Source of the DNA: Anisodus tanguticus | Taxonomy: Eukaryota; Streptophyta; Magnoliopsida; Solanales; Solanaceae | Length of the DNA: 64,000 bases | Direction: 5' to 3' | Assembly (NCBI GenBank): GCA_034509755.1 | Contig: CM067545.1 | Location: 48,787,062 to 48,851,061, forward strand | Shown: one piece after another, positions 37,787 through 49,332 of the stretch | Numbering within the stretch: position 1 is the stretch's first letter | How the letters are laid out: every line of letters starts with the position of its first letter | Notes under the pieces: generated by a model | Databases searched by the model: none | Told to the model about the DNA's origin: nothing | What the model saw: the letters and a program-made list of their open reading frames with translations, nothing else | Position numbers and translations under genes: made by a program

Positions 37787-40700
37787 ATGCAGATAATGTG
37801 GATGAAGATATATGTCATGGAGTTTACCATGATTGCTTTTACATTCTTCGTAGTAGCTGATTATCGTCCTCACAATGGGTCAGTCTCTGTATCTTTTGTT
37901 TAACTCCCCATCATATATTATGGTGGGTAGATAGAGTTATCTCGTATCTTATATTCCGTGGAGTTAGCAGGTAGAGATGAAAAAAATACTAGCTAGGTTT
38001 TTTTTTTATTTGTCTAAGTCTTGGTTGTCAGAGTTATTCAGTACTTACATTCAATGGAGGTAGCAGGTAATTAATAGAATAGTCGAGATGTGTGTAAAGC
38101 TAATTCAATAAAAAACACTAAATGATTTTTCTGTATCAACCTAAATCTTGATGGACATAATTATTATTATATGATATTGTACTTGTAATTAGTGAAAATA
38201 GCAATTGCCAATAAAATAATAAAAAATTTAATTATAAAAGGTAGCCGATATTCTATGAAAATAACAATAGGCATCAATGAAATAATCGAGCTATAAAAAG
38301 TAACAAGAATAAATTGAAATGTGCCCAGAAGTTGGGCACGCCAATATCGTAAAACAAATAGTGTAATAATTAACTAATTATTAAGGGGAAATTTCAGACT
38401 GACGTACAATACAAAAATATAATTTAAAATTTACATTGTAAAAATATAACTCCAAAATACTTTTATATAATATTATACGCTTATATATAAAAAAAAAAAA
38501 CTGGTACATTATGTAGATGTGTATGAGAAATTGTATAATTTGTGGGTATATATATATATTTTTAAATTATATAATATTATACATGAAAATACGTAGTTAT
38601 ACACAAATATATAATATTTTATAAGTGGGTATAATACATAAATTTGGATTGATTTTTAATAAAAATTGCACTTTTATACAACAGATACATGTGTATATGG
38701 GTGTATAAAAATGTATAATAATGTATATGGATGTATATATATAATATTATACACTAGTATATAAAAATTAACCCCAACACCAGACAAAGCAGCAATCGCT
38801 ATCACCGGAGTTCTGTTCTCCGGCGAACTCCTAGACCATCAACGACCGACGAGGGCGAATCGCAGACCCACAACTCCGGCGATCTCCAACGCCATAATAG
38901 CAATAGTCTCCTCTCCCCACACAACGACACACCACCATTACACATTCACCAACGACCCCAATCACCACTCGTTCTCCCTCTTTGTTCATTTCTACTTTTA
39001 CCTTGATGAGATCATGCCAGAGCTCCGACAAAAACTACCAGCTACACCACCTCATTCACCATCACCAGACCTGAGAAAGAGAGAGTCAGAGAGGGATGTA
39101 TTGCGTCAGAGACCAGATCTGAGAGAGAGTCAGAGAGAGGATGCATCACGGAGAGAGGGGAGGGGAAGTGGGCCATTTTTTATAATATTGAAAAAAATGG
39201 ATTAATTTAAGTAGCATTATTGTGCTAAATTTTAGGGTAATTAACTCAATTATTAAAGGTGAAAAATAAATCACATTTAAGCCCCCAAAACCTCTCTTAA
39301 ACCTTTCAAGCGAATAACCACCAATCCACCACCACTAACCACCGTGACTTCCTACAACGCGACCGCCCAAATTTTGATAATCTCCTCTTTGAATTCCTTC
39401 ATAACGGATTCATTAAGTGAAATACAATGCCCAGTTGGCAAAATTTGATTCCCTCAAAAACCCAATTATGTTGCTATATGCATCGGGTTAGTATAGTGGT
39501 TCGGGTTACCGGGTCTGGCAATGGCGCTGGTCTTATCATGCTTTTCAATTAGCAAAATGGGATGTACTTGGAAAGAGTCAATTGTTATTGGAGAAGAGAA
39601 GAAACAAGATGAAAGTTGGAATTTTGGGGTTAAGAGAGTTGATAGTTGAATGATGAGGGTCGGAGTGCAAAATTATCATTTTTTTTGGTTTCCTTTCGAT
39701 GAACTCTGGTCAAGGATGAAGGTAAACTTACCGTGCAACACAACTTTTGGAGAATCTTAGTAGCTCAGTTACTAGTCTATTGAACTTTCGCCTTGTTGGC
39801 GAGAGTTGGATTTCCTATTTTGTATACGCGTTTTCCCTTCCAAAAAAATAATAAATAAAATAGTAACATTGAAAATTACGATCTTGAATTGTCGGAAGTT
39901 TTGCATTGAAAAGCAAATGAGAGCTCCTGCTTTTCTTTAATCCACTCTTTTTTTTCTTTTTCTTTAATTATTAGTACTACTTTTTAATAAAATTGTCAAC
40001 CATGGTTAAGTAATAATTGTCTATGTCAAAAACACATGTCACATATTCATTGATTTAGTGTAAACATCATGTGGAATAAAATTGAAAACCTCATATTACG
40101 AAATATCACAAAGGTTGGAGTTTGATTATGTTAGAGATTTCTTCTGTATAAATCTAAAGCAGAGTATCATGTGCGTGCAATTTAGTCTAAGCTATAACAT
40201 TTTTGTTATCATCTCTATGAATTTTTTTATACTGATATTCTATTTCTTTGTTCTGAAAACAGGCAAATATTGACAGAAACGCCAGTAGTCAAATTGGATA
40301 TACGGACTGAACAAGTAAATTTACTTTTAGCAAAGATTCAATTATTAGGTGTCTAAATCTTGCATGGTTAAAATTGAGGTTCCTTCAACGGTAGTTCTTA
40401 TAGTGATGTATAAATAATGTAAATCTTATGATACAATACCAAATATCTCTAATTGTATTCACTTCCAGCCTAGATGGTGTTGTAAATTTGTTTAAGTTTT
40501 TGTACTTGATTTGATCCATGATATTTTCATGTCTTTTCTCATTTTTATGCATGTCTTTTCAGGTGACAATGAGCAATGGCATCGCCAATGTTACTTTATC
40601 AATACCAGATGGTCTCGTGACGAGTGTATCATATGGTGGAATCGACAACTTACTCGCCACCCAAAATGTCAAAAATAATAGAGGGTATAACCTATAAACA

Positions 40701-43700
40701 TACCTATTATTTTAAATTTTCTCTAATGAAGATATTAACTAATAACAGTATTACATTATGTCATTTTTCAGTTATTGGGATGTTTTTTGGAATCGCACAG
40801 CATCTCGAAGAGTTAGAACAAAGTAATCTTTACCTTTTGGTCACAAATTAACCTACATGAAATTTGACCATCCAATATTCAAGTCTATTTTTGGTGCCAA
40901 ATGCAGGTTTCTGCGAAAAAGTTTCGAGGTAATCTTGGACAGTGAACATCAGGTAGAAATTTCGTTTAAAAGTACATGGAATACTTCTGAATCTGATGAA
41001 CTTCCATTAAACAGTGACATAAGGTGAAGTGCAATTTAAAAGGTCAATTTTGTTATATGTAGTTGTATAATTTGAACTAAGATAAAGAGACGAATTTTCA
41101 GGTTTGTGATGCTACGAGACACACCCGGATTTTATACTTATGCTATATTTGAACGGTTAGAAGGATGGCCCCTTGTATATATTGAAAATCTAAGGGTTGT
41201 CTTCAAGCTTCAACAGGACATGTATTAATCTAAATTTTCTCATCATTAATTTAAGATATTATCTATTTTTCCCTCTATGTAGTATAAAGCTGCATGTTTT
41301 TATTTATAGGTTTCATTACATGGCTATCTCAGACGAGAGGCAGCGGGTCATGCCAATGCAGGTGGACCGAGAGACTGGAAAGGTGCTTGACTACAAAGAA
41401 GCTGTTCTTCTCACTAACCCTACCAATCCAGATTTAATAGGAGAGGTAGGATCCTATTATTAGCTACTTTACATATCTATATGAAAACGTCAAGGCCAAA
41501 TCCTTCATATTCTAGACCATATATCTCTTGAATTGGTGACAGATCATTTTAAAGCCTATAGCCTGATTGGCCAAGCTTCTGAGAATGCAGAAGTGCTTAT
41601 TTTAGAGAGTTGAGGTGTTTGGCCAAGCTTTTACGTAAACATTAGTAAGTGTTTTGAGTGGTAGTAGAAGTTGTTTTCAGAAGCTAAAAGAGTAGCTTTC
41701 CCCCCGAAGCACTTTTGGAACCTTGACCAACCACAAATTGCTGCTCGAATATTAGCAAAAGTGCTTTTAAAATGGATTAGCCACACACAAACTGCTATTA
41801 TCCAATAGTACTTATTTTCGAAAAGAACTACAGGCAAAAAACACTTTTCAAAATAAGTAGATTTTGGAAGCTTCGCCAAACAGGCTATTAATCTATTAAG
41901 GATGAGACACTATTATTTACTTAATTATATTTTCAATAGCATTTAGGAGAACGAAGTTGTTTATTGTATGAACATGTTAACCTTTGGCTTAGAGAGGGCA
42001 GTGCGAGCTATACATTTAAAATCAGTAAATCAAATTTTGATGCAAGATAGTCCGGGCAAGTGATAGGGTTACATTTAGTTAAAGGATCAACATTTTTATT
42101 CATTATTTACCTTGATGTTGAATTAACATCTACAAAATATGCAGGCGGATGACAAATACTTCTATGCAAATGATAACAAGGACGATAAAGTTCATGGTTG
42201 GGGAGGTGCTAATCCTCCTGTAGGATTTTGGATGATAATTCCGAGTGAAGAATTTCGTACTGGAGGACCTTACAAACAAGATCTCACTTCACATGTTGGT
42301 CCAACTGTACTTTCTGTAAGTGTTGAATTAATCAAATTCTAGTATGTAGCACTTATGTTTTATTTTTTGGGGATGTTTAATATTTTAATCATAATTTCAG
42401 GTATTTGTAAGTAGACATTATGCTGGAGAAGATCTGGTAATCAAATTTCAACAAGGAGAGCCATGGAAAAAAGTGATTGGCCCTGTATTTCTGTATCTTA
42501 ACTCAAATGATTCAGCCAAGGACAATCCCTCCATACTTTGGAATGACGCAAAGAAAAGGGTAACATATGGAGTAATCTTTTACTATTTGCTAATAGCAAT
42601 TTGGGATATTGCCTCGCGGGCTTTAGTGTAGTGGTAAGAGCAAAACACGTGATGTATGGGGTTGTCGTATATTACGGGTTTGAAACCTGCCGCAACAAAA
42701 ACTTGGTCTTTTAGTGGAGAAGGGTAGTAGAGTGGACCCATTATCCACCGACTTTCGGATAAATAAATATATTGCTGAAGCAATTGCTCGTCGAATTTAC
42801 AGATGAATCAAGAAGTGGCAAGCTGGCCTTATGGTTTTCCAGTTTCAACGGATTACATCAAATCTAATCAAAGAGGAACAGTTAAAGGCCAACTTTTTAT
42901 TAATGACAGGTACTTTCCTATGGTATTCATAGTTTAGTATCTGCATCCATATTATTTATGCATCATAATGGAAAAAAAGAGTGTCTTTGAGTACTGCGGA
43001 TTCGATGTATAACCTGTTTTAAATCTGTGTTGTACAAGTGTAGATGCTATTGTGCCACATAAATGGCATGGTGTTGTTTTATTGCTAAAATTTGCACTAA
43101 TATCTAAGATCTATAATCTGTATTTTCAGCACTACTGATTTAGTACCAGCATCCAACGCTTATATTGGGTTAGCACTACCCGGAGATGTTGGATCTTGGC
43201 AAAGAGAATGCAAAGTAAAGTTTTATGATTCATATATCTATAAATAAAATAAAATGGTTTTTTTTTATGTAGATTTAATAACTTATTTTATTTTGTTTAA
43301 TTTTCAGGGATATCAGTTTTGGACTAAAGCAGATTCTTGCGGGAATTTTACCATAGAAAATGTTATATCCGGTTCATATAACTTGTATGCAGCCATCCCT
43401 GGAATTATTGGGGATTACAAATACAATTCTGATGTACAAGTAACTCCAGGTTTTTATTTCTGACTTACCCATTTTGTTAGTAATTGTTTATTCTAAGTTC
43501 GTTTAGAATGAGACTCTTGTGAGACTAATATTTGCTAATTCTGATGCTCTTATCTCATAGTACCTATTTTTTTTTCTTTCAATTTTCATGTGTATCAAAA
43601 ATACAGGTTCTAGTATTGAATTAGGGAGTTTGGTTTATAATCCTCCACGAAATGGAGCCACGCTTTGGGAAATCGGTGTGCCAGATCGCACAGCTGCTGA

Positions 43701-45220
43701 ATTCTTCGTTCCAACTCCACCTCCTCAATTTAAAGTGCACATATACCAAAATAATTCTGAATCAATGTATGCTCATATTGAAACTAATTCCAGTATCATC
43801 TACTTCCTAATTTTTCTTAGCCTGCACTTTGTAGGAATTAGTAATTTTTTCAGATAATACTTTTTGAATATTTACTTGTTATCTTAACTGTAGAAAGTTG
43901 TAGCTCATTCACTCCATTTTTGGCTTGCAGATTTAGACAGTATGGTTTATGGGAACAATATAGTGCTTTATATCCTGAAAATGATCTTGTCTACAATGTT
44001 GGAACTAGCAATTACTCAAAAGACTGGTTTTTTGCTCATGTTACTAGGTATTCTCTGAAGCTCCTTTTGGCTCTTGTTTTCGACTTATATATTGTAACAG
44101 TCCAAGGGCCACTGGTTGTTGAACTCGGAATGGGGTTCACGTTGAAGTTTTTCTTAGGCAAATTCCACGTCGAAAATGGGAGGGAAAAATTAGGTCGTAA
44201 AGGGCGAGTTCAGGATCTAACTTGTAATTTTTCCTGCAACAGTTGGATCCTGAACTTGCCCATCTATGACCTAACTTTTATCACCCATTCCAATATGTGA
44301 TTCACCTAACACAAACTTCACAGTGAATCCCCTTTCAAGTTCAACCAATAGCGGTTCTTGAGTTGTTTTCGATATACATTTAAGTTTCATTCTCTTTATG
44401 TTTTCCTGTTTTCGGGGCAATACTATACACACACACTCTCTCTTTGTTCCAATTTATGCGACACTTTTTGCTTTTCGAGATTCAAACATCTTAATTTTGA
44501 CCTCATACTTGGGACATATAATCTTTTAGTTTTTTCGAAATAAAATTTACATATTTGAAAAACTACGTCAAAAGTACTACAATTTACAATAATTAATCAT
44601 TCAAAATATTTAACGGGCATATGAAAAAATTGTGGTAGAAAAGTAATTTGTTTGACTCTCGAAATTCGAACACTGTCACATAAATTGGGAGACGGATGGA
44701 GTATCAGATTTGAATAACGACCTCACTTCGGGAAAATTGTTCTGCAGGAACATAGGAAACAAGACTTATGAAGCTACCACATGGAGAATCGTATTTAACC
44801 TTGAATGTGTTGACAATGCGTCAAATTACACTCTCCAGTTGGCTCTTGCAGCAGCTCAGGGAGCTGAACTACAAGTATGTAACTCATCCTTGATTCCTTT
44901 GACATATCATTTCAATTAAATGATACAGGAAAATTGACTTTCTTGAATATTGTTTTGTTGCTGTTATCTTTTTCATTAAGGTTCGTTTCAACGATGGAGA
45001 AATAGCAGCACCACACTTTACGACAGGGAAAATAGGGGGAGATAATGCAATTGCAAGACATGGTATTCATGGATTATATTTTCTTTACAGCATTGGAGTA
45101 CAAGGCAATTTACTCGTAAACGGAACAAATAAAATTTTTCTTACACAAGCAATAGCTACTAACCCCTTCCAAGGAGTCATGTATGACTATCTCCGTTTTG
45201 AAGGACCTCATCAACGCTAA
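37787..45220 (+). CDS. rhamnogalacturonan lyase copy III (PL4), 16 exons, one-base deficit in exon 5
   Basis: A secreted enzyme that cleaves the rhamnogalacturonan-I backbone of pectin in the cell wall by beta-elimination. Exons: 37787-37878, 40263-40314, 40563-40684, 40772-40822, 40908-41023, 41102-41221, 41310-41445, 42145-42315, 42401-42559, 42803-42909, 43130-43214, 43308-43449, 43607-43766, 43931-44047, 44748-44874, 44981-45220. About 665 residues, normal for plant members. Exon 1 gives a hydrophobic signal peptide (MIAFTFFVVA core). The N-terminal beta-sandwich is at about 45-335 (NRGYWDVFWN, HYMAISDERQRVMP, DDKYFYAND), the fibronectin-III-like middle at about 357-460 (SNQRGTVKGQL), and the carbohydrate-binding-like end at 462-665 (GATLWEIGVPDRTAAEF, IARHGIHGLYF). 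Phases agree at every junction except exon 5: its A-run 40917-40920 is one base short. A donor at 40812 would restore the frame. Confidence 0.9.
38368..39256. mobile_element. unclassified insertion with 17-18 bp flanking direct repeats, in intron 1 of lyase copy III
   Basis: AATTAACTAATTATTAA (38368-38384) and AATTAACTCAATTATTAA (39239-39256) flank about 850 bp. Long target duplications of this size are typical of LINE/SINE-type insertion. Inside, an AT-rich half is followed by a GC-rich half (about 38770-39170) with CTCCGGCGA and GAGAGAGTCAGAGAG words. Short open frames on both strands show no known domain. No poly-A tail or inverted ends are clear. Confidence 0.5.
39755..39850 (+). mobile_element. 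possible tRNA-derived SINE fragment
   Basis: GTAGCTCAGTTACTAG resembles a tRNA A box. GAGAGTTGGATTTCC, 40 bases on, resembles a mutated B box. A tail rich in A follows near 39841-39860. It lies in intron 1 of lyase copy III. Confidence 0.45.
41559..41887. mobile_element. inverted-repeat MITE in intron 7 of lyase copy III
   Basis: The left end TAGCCTGATTGGCCAAGCTTC and the inverse of the right end (TAGCCTGTTTGGCGAAGCTTC) form terminal inverted repeats. The 329 bp body is rich in AAGTGCTT/AAGCACTT words in both senses and has no coding capacity. Target duplication is unclear, so the superfamily is open. Confidence 0.7.
42600..42775 (+). mobile_element. tRNA-derived SINE in intron 9 of lyase copy III
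   Basis: A-box-like TTAGTGTAGTGGTAAGAGC (about 42623) and B-box-like GGGTTTGAAACC (about 42679) are spaced as in tRNA-derived SINEs. The downstream part GTGGACCCATTATCCACCGA is typical of Solanaceae SINE bodies. No tRNA cloverleaf can be drawn, so this is not a tRNA gene. Confidence 0.7.
44438..44701. mobile_element. Stowaway-like MITE in intron 14 of lyase copy III
   Basis: The left end CTCTCTTTGTTCCAATTTAT and the inverse of the right end (CTCCATCCGTCTCCCAATTT) match the Stowaway terminal pattern CTCCCTCCGTTCC. Length is 264 bp. TA follows on the right; the left TA is lost. Confidence 0.75.
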
Positions 45221-45514
45221 TCATTATTTATTTAGATTTTTCTTTCAAAATCTATTCTCTTGTCTTCTAGGACCCTATTTCTCGCTTTCTGTTAATGGTT
45301 ACACATTGTTTCCGAGGGTGAATCTATCAAATTTGATCAACCATTAACGAGTAATACTAATGTAGACGGATTTGGTCATGGAGAGTTTTAGAGGAGTAAT
45401 GATACATAATGATGGTGAAAGTATGGAGGTACAAAAAAAATACAGGCACATACATTTAGCTAATTGATGGACAATAGAGAACAAACTTATTATGATTGAT
45501 CTCAAAATTATACT
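45221..45514. other. 3' flank of lyase copy III
   Basis: AT-rich with several AATAAA-like words. The transcript end presumably lies here, but no position can be fixed. Confidence 0.5.
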
Positions 45515-45787
45515 TGTTAATATTCTAGGTGAAGGAAAAATAATTGGATACCCTTTCATTCATCCATACAATCATATATATATATATATATACATCTCTA
45601 GGACCCTAAGAATATATTACATGATTAATATGTTATCCTAAGAATATATGATTAAGATATGAGATTTACATCCTAATGATATGATATGATAATATGATTA
45701 TGATATTATTCTAATGATATGATTATGATATAATTAGATTATCCTAATCAATATTACCCTAATGATTGATATTGATTTTGTCTAACA
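45515..45787 (-). repeat. possible solo LTR, minus strand
   Basis: Ends TGTTAATATTC on the left and TTGTCTAACA on the right, that is TGTTAGACAA ... ATTAACA on the minus strand. An AT run near 45575-45590 would give a TATA box in the minus orientation. Many ATGATATGATTATG-type near-repeats fill the middle. Flanking bases ATACT and CTATG do not form a good duplication. Confidence 0.45.
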
Positions 45788-45961
45788 CTATGATTATTAG
45801 TCTGTTTTACCAATAGAACTTTGGCCAAATGATCAAAGGTAATGCCATAACCCTAGTCCCTAGGTATAGATTTAATTTTTGGCTGAAACGGTAACAACAT
45901 TGGTTCAATTGTTAAGGTATTGTGTTTTTTGGACCTACAGATTTGTCCCTTAGGTTTTAAT

Positions 45962-48560
45962 TAAGGCTGGCTAATGGGTCGGGTCAGCCTGACTCGGCCC
46001 AACCCGATACCTCCCCCGCCCAGAGCCCCCTTAAAAAAAATGGTGTCGGGATCAGGGCTCATCCTGTCCGTCCCGATCCCAATTCGACCCGCCCCAACCC
46101 GACCCCGCCCCATGCCGACCCGGCCGCGCCCTTTGCAAAAATAATCATTGCAACAATGATCAAATTTCGATTTTGGCCATTGTGCAACAGCTATAATGGT
46201 CATTTTTGTCCCCCCCCCCCCCCCCATAAACCCCCTACCCCCTTAATATTTATTTTTAACCCCTAAGCTAGTATATTTACACTTTAACCCTATTTCTCAA
46301 CTATAAATACTTCATTTTTCTCACAAATATTCCTAACATCTCTCTCTACAACTCTACATTGCCTACTGAATTTTATATTTTATTTGCTACTTTATATCAA
46401 AGTTCAAAAATTGGGCGTGAAGTTGGCAACTAGCTTGAGGATCATCCATCGAGCAAAGTTTCAGTTTTCAACCTCAATTACACGTCGACGTTTGGTACCT
46501 TCGTTCCTTCTTTAAGTTATTATTGTTACTTAATTTTAATTATCGCACTTAATTTCATTTACTTTAATTATTTGCATAATTATAATTGAACGCCTTGGAC
46601 GTATGATTAAGGGTAAGGGTACGGGTGCTTCTTCTAGTAGGGGTAACAAGGGTAAGGGTACTTCTTCTAGTAATCATATTCCTAGTCCCGATGATTTGAT
46701 TGATTTCACTCATATAGATGAAACTACTTTTTTAATGATATATCATTAGATGATGAGGTATATTCTGCATCTGAATCAGAATTTAATTTTGACGATAATG
46801 TAGATGACACACCCACTAATGCACCTCAACCTCATGCTCAGACTTAGTCTCAATCTCAAACTGAAACTGAAATGTCTCCTCTTCCCCTAGTATGAGTCGA
46901 GGCCCCACACAAGGAAAATTAAAATCACCTACATGTATTTTTTTATAGGGACAAAGAGAATCAAGTAGTTAGATGTAAAATTTGTCAAAATGTTTATAAA
47001 TTTAAAATCGGAAAAGGTCAAGGTGAGACGAGAGGTTTATTGAGACATGTACAAAGCGATCACACATCTAGGTGGAATCAATACCAGACTGAAACATCGG
47101 GTGTGCTCATGCCCTCTGAGTCGTGACAAGGTTCACATAGTGTATCCGACCAAGTACAGGGTCGAATTAACCCGACGACGGAGGGAATTATAGGTCCTAA
47201 ATATGATAAACACAAAGATTGAGAAAATATAGAAAAATTAGTTGCGGTAGAGGGTTTGTCTTTTGCATTTCCTTCCTCTCCTGATTTTATTTATTACGTT
47301 AGAGAAATGTATAATCCTGCTTTTAACGGTTTTTCTAGATCAACTGTTAGACGAGACGTTTTTAAATTTGCACATGAATATCAACAGTATTTACGTTATG
47401 CACTATATCATTTTAATGGCAAAGTGGCTCTCACTTCTGATATAGGCCGTAGTACTAACGGTAATGATTATTTAACTGTTACATGTCATTGGGTAGATCA
47501 GACTTGGTCTATGCAAAAACGTATTTTAGCATATATATATATTAATGATAGGCACACTGTAACTTTTATTGCACAAAATATTAATGATATTTGTGATTAT
47601 TATGGAATAATTGATAAAATTATGACTATTACATTAGATAATGCTACTTCTAATTATTATGCTACAAGACTTTTAAAAGTTCGATTAACTCCATCTTTTT
47701 CTGATCATTTTCATATAAGATGTGTGTGCCATAATTATAACTTAGTTGTAAAGGATGGCCTAAAACTTTTTGAAAACATTCTTGATAAAATACAATTTGT
47801 TATAAACTTTATTTTTAAATGTAATAAAATACAAAGACGCAAAGAGTATAAAAAAACTTGTCACGGTTGTGGATTACCTTATAGAAAAATTCCTGAAGAA
47901 GTACCGACTAGGTGAAATTCTCTATATAAACAATTACTTATTGCTTACGATTATAGAAGACCTATAACTTTATTATTTAACGCCCATAATAAAAATCCAA
48001 GAGATATGCTTGTAAATAATGATTGGTAATTGTTTTAGAACTTATTGGATTTTTAGAGAAATTTTTTCAAGCTACTAAAAAAAATTCTGGTATTTATTAT
48101 CCTACTATTTCAATTATGTTATTTTATATAGCTCTAATGTTTTTGTTACTTAATGAATATATGGAAAAACAAACTTATACGACATATATTAAAAATGTTT
48201 ATAAAATTAAAAAAAAACTTTTTTCCTATTCCCACTATTTATATTATTGGTGCTGTATTAAATCTGACTATTAAAGTAGACGGTTGTAAAACACTTGTTG
48301 AAACGATTTATGATTGTATATCAGTACTTCCACCTCCAAGTCCAAATGAAGAACCAACTCACAAACCAACTAAAGAAGAAGTTACATCTAACATACACAT
48401 TGAATGCAAAAAAGTATATATGTATTACCAATAACAAAGTGCAAATAATCAACCGGCTTCTGTACCATCTTCTACTTCGCTGCAACCTTATAAAAACACA
48501 TGCGGTTTCTGCTGTTAGTATTCAAGGCCTTAGAAATAAAATGTTTAGTGGTTCAACTTC
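45962..48560 (+). mobile_element. decayed hAT element, right end missing
   Basis: A GC-rich left end at about 45962-46130 carries repeated GGGTCGGG/CCCGACCC-type words, as in other plant hAT elements. A poly-C run (46210-46225) follows, then a transposase pseudogene in + sense. Homology stops at about 48560-48570, where the sequence turns into the RNase H end of a copia element. The right terminal repeat and duplication are therefore absent. Confidence 0.75.
46603..48560 (+). pseudogene. hAT transposase remnant (RICESLEEPER-like)
   Basis: Begins MIKGKGTGASSS. A BED zinc finger near 46970-47070 reads CKICQNVYKF ... RHVQSDH. The frame at 47256-47915 carries the RNase-H-like part: TSDIGRSTNGNDYLTVTCHW, DNATSNYYATRLLK and RCVCHNYNLVVKDGLKLF. 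Frameshifts and stops lie near 46732, 46844, 47130, 47220 and 47915, and a downstream piece reads VLELIGFLEKFFQATK. The C-terminal dimerisation domain is missing beyond SSSQVSEFDVYF, replaced by copia sequence. This is a different subfamily from the transposase at 25718. Confidence 0.85.
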
Positions 48561-48565
48561 TTCAC

Positions 48566-48938
48566 AAGTTAGCGAATTTGATGTTTACTTTGTTCGCGAA
48601 AAGGTAGCTCGTGGATTAGTACGTGTCTTATATGTTCCTTCAAGGTACCAAATTGCTGACATCTTTACTAAGGGTTTTCTCTCAGTTATGTTTGAAGATT
48701 TTAGGGACAGTCTCAGCGTACGACAATCACCCGCTATGACTGCGGGGGTGTGATAGAAATCGTGTGTGTGTATATTTGTGTATATTTAGGTTACTTACCA
48801 TATTTTATAGAAGTCTTGTACAAGAGTAATTAGGATATTAGTATTATAGCAGGAATATGATTTTCCATATTTAGAGATTGAATATTGTATATATAGACCT
48901 CTTCATTAATGAAAATAATCAAGGGATTATTTCTTTCA
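48566..48938 (+). mobile_element. 3' end of a copia element (RNase H tail plus LTR)
   Basis: Codons for FVREKVARGLVRVLYVPSRYQ ... ADIFTKG (to 48753) match the end of the other copia polyproteins here. The purine tract TGCGGGGGTG and an LTR (48751-48938, TGATAGAAAT to TTTCTTTCA) follow. The tail of that LTR matches the 32-36 kb element. The rest of this element is absent. It directly continues the hAT frame upstream. Confidence 0.85.
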
Positions 48939-49053
48939 TGTTAAGAGTCCCACATCGGAAATGGAATGGGAACATGGACTCCTTATATGGACATGGACAA
49001 TCCTCACCCTACAAGCTAGCTTTTGGGGTTGAGTTAGGTCCAATATCCATTCT
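48939..49053 (+). repeat. 5' LTR of a TRIM element, separated from the rest by a copia insertion
   Basis: Begins TGTTAAGAGTCCCACATCGG at the exact end of the preceding copia LTR and ends AATATCCATTCTT. It matches 18345-18465. Its continuation lies at 54977-55196. Confidence 0.8.
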
Positions 49054-49332
49054 TGATTATTTTCATTGATTGAAAGACTATTTATACAAGTTACATATTT
49101 CCATAATTGGAGAATCCTATTCCTATTCTACTCCTAAAATCTTATTCTACTTGGATACTAACTATACATTTATGGTAATATAATTATTATGGTAAGTGTA
49201 CAATACTAATTACATTACAACATTACCTAAACTAGGATACTAAATATTTACCTAACTACACGGTACAAAGGGGACAAATTCGAGAGCCAGCCGAGAGCCC
49301 AATATACATATGTATATTGTGTATATTTAACA
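49052..49332 (-). repeat. 3' LTR of the 49-55 kb copia element, edge truncated
   Basis: Matches 54670-54976 from the CTTGATTATTTTC word through TTTAACA. The first 17 bases (TGAAAGAAATAACCC...) found in the right copy are missing. Confidence 0.9.

Noticed and set aside
38831..39205. Two short frames on opposite strands in the GC-rich patch, one Arg/Glu-rich
   Set aside because: They overlap, show no domain and sit inside an unclassified insertion in an intron; simple GAGA-type repeats explain the composition.
42600..42775. Possible tRNA gene from A-box and B-box words
   Set aside because: No cloverleaf or acceptor stem can be formed and a SINE body follows the boxes.
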